A stretch of 6,105 bases of DNA, from positions 1 to 6,105 of the forward strand of contig JAAXHY010000468.1 of the NCBI GenBank assembly GCA_012270665.1, given 5' to 3'. The stretch comes from Dehalococcoidia bacterium (lineage in GTDB: Bacteria; Chloroflexota; Dehalococcoidia; SAR202; UBA11138). The first letter of the stretch is position 1; each line of letters starts with the position of its first letter. Shown here in pieces: positions 5,284-6,105 of the stretch. The notes beneath the pieces are model-generated. The model saw nothing but the letters and a program-made list of their open reading frames with translations. It did no database searches and had not been told where the DNA came from. Made by a program: the position numbers and the translations under genes.

Positions 5284-6105
5284 TCAGAATGCGTCCGGTG
5301 CCTCTGCGATGGCCTCCAGATCCGCATAAGTGTACGAGCCTAGGGAGCGGAAGTCGTACTCGGTATAATTCTTGACCCACCGCATCGCTACCTTGTACGC
5401 CTTGCGGTAGCGTTCCACCATTTCGTCCACCGCTTTCTGTGAGTCCTCGCCTGCTGGGGCCTCTGCCCTGCGCCGCTCCTCGATGTCCGCAAGTTCTTCA
5501 GCCAGCAGTCTCTTTATCAGAGCAAAGTTCTGTACCTCGCCGGTATCGGCATCCTTGGCGCCATGAATGATGCGCTGGGCAGTTTGGGCTACTGAGATAC
5601 GCCCTGTCGCCAGATCCTCCATGAGCGCGGGATGTATGCCGGGTTGCCCCTCGAGACTGTCTATGCCCTTTGCTCCTCTTCCGTTCAGCCAGCCCTCCGC
5701 GTACTCGATTAGCATACGCGCATTGCGACGAGAGCCCGCGGTGGTTACCTTGCCGTCCGGCACGGTGATGTCCACAGGAAAATTGTCCGGTTCGTACATA
5801 TCGGGAGAGGGTTCCCATCCGGAATTACGGAGTTCCTTGAACGGGTCCGCCGCCGTCTTCATATGGAATATGTGCGCTACCCATCCTCTGAGGAATCCCT
5901 GCTGCGCCTCCCATTCCTTGTCGGCGCGGATAGATTCCCCCGCGACTTTGTTGACCTCTTCGTCCCTGGAAGGCAGCGCGGTCGCCATACCTCCAATCGG
6001 GGCGGCTCCCCTTCTAAGGCACACCGCAACCAGCCGGCGGAATATGTTCGTCATGAAATCGGTCGTCTTTATATCAACATCGAACCTGTCTGGCCACACT
6101 TGCTC
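5284..6105 (-). CDS. Malate synthase-like protein, C-terminal part (5' end beyond window)
   Basis: Malate synthase condenses glyoxylate with acetyl-CoA to malate in the glyoxylate shunt. The frame is open to the window edge, and the GTG at 6099 is not a credible start because the codons before it continue in frame. Counting from that GTG: CLRRGAAPIGGMATALPSRD (27-46) matches the RGA-x-x-x-GGMAA-x-IPS region of malate synthase A; IRADKEWEAQQGF (57-69) matches the KADKxxEAxxGHDG region; VTTAGSRRNARMLIEYAEGWLNGRG (118-142) matches the GxRxNIxxxxxYxxxWLxGxG segment; and ALMEDLATGRIS (158-169) matches LMEDAATAEIS, with Asp162 in the place of the catalytic base. The tail helices (RLLAEELADIEERR) also fit. 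Differences: the usual AHPGL is WVAHIFHMK, and about 10 residues are inserted before LMED (GIDSLEGQPGIHP). It is thus a divergent subtype, and its substrate should not be taken as certain. Confidence 0.8.
   Translation of the reverse strand, partial: EQVWPDRFDVDIKTTDFMTNIFRRLVAVCLRRGAAPIGGMATALPSRDEEVNKVAGESIRADKEWEAQQGFLRGWVAHIFHMKTAADPFKELRNSGWEPSPDMYEPDNFPVDITVPDGKVTTAGSRRNARMLIEYAEGWLNGRGAKGIDSLEGQPGIHPALMEDLATGRISVAQTAQRIIHGAKDADTGEVQNFALIKRLLAEELADIEERRRAEAPAGEDSQKAVDEMVERYRKAYKVAMRWVKNYTEYDFRSLGSYTYADLEAIAEAPDAF

Overview
The window reads as an ordinary bacterial chromosome segment of moderately high GC, with tightly packed genes on both strands, TTG/GTG starts and short spacers. I see no phage, insertion sequence, CRISPR array, tRNA or rRNA. 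Gene content (lipoyl ligation, LarB, a luciferase-like flavin oxidoreductase, malate synthase, a bacterial voltage-gated channel) and protein style would fit a marine Chloroflexota-type organism such as the SAR202 lineage. That placement is an impression from protein similarity recalled from memory and was not computed.

Layout. Positions 1-530 (+) hold the 3' part of lipB, cut by the window edge. A small conserved protein follows (626-901, +; DUF6295-like). Ten bases beyond its stop it meets the end of a convergent MFS exporter gene (912-2198, -). The exporter diverges from larB across a compact back-to-back promoter region (about 2250-2325). Then come three co-directional genes: larB (2322-3134), an LLM-class flavin-dependent oxidoreductase (3190-4146) and a six-transmembrane voltage-gated cation channel (4174-5070). 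Spacers of 55 and 27 bases suggest one transcript. A 213-base convergent intergenic region with small dyad symmetries separates the channel from the C-terminal two-thirds or so of a malate synthase-like gene (5284-6105, -), which runs off the right edge.

How the genes work together. LipB (lipoate supply to 2-oxoacid dehydrogenases) and malate synthase (glyoxylate shunt) are central metabolism. LarB makes the first intermediate of the nickel-pincer nucleotide cofactor, but no larC or larE is seen here. The oxidoreductase and channel are not obviously linked to LarB beyond sharing the probable operon.

The most interesting item is the channel. Its selectivity filter reads TLEGW, with Gly where standard bacterial sodium channels have Ser. 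That Gly is associated with calcium selectivity in Meiothermus CavMr and in repeats I and III of animal Cav channels. The second is larB: a strong Shine-Dalgarno sequence sits at ideal spacing before an in-frame ATC, and no canonical start codon lies at the expected place.
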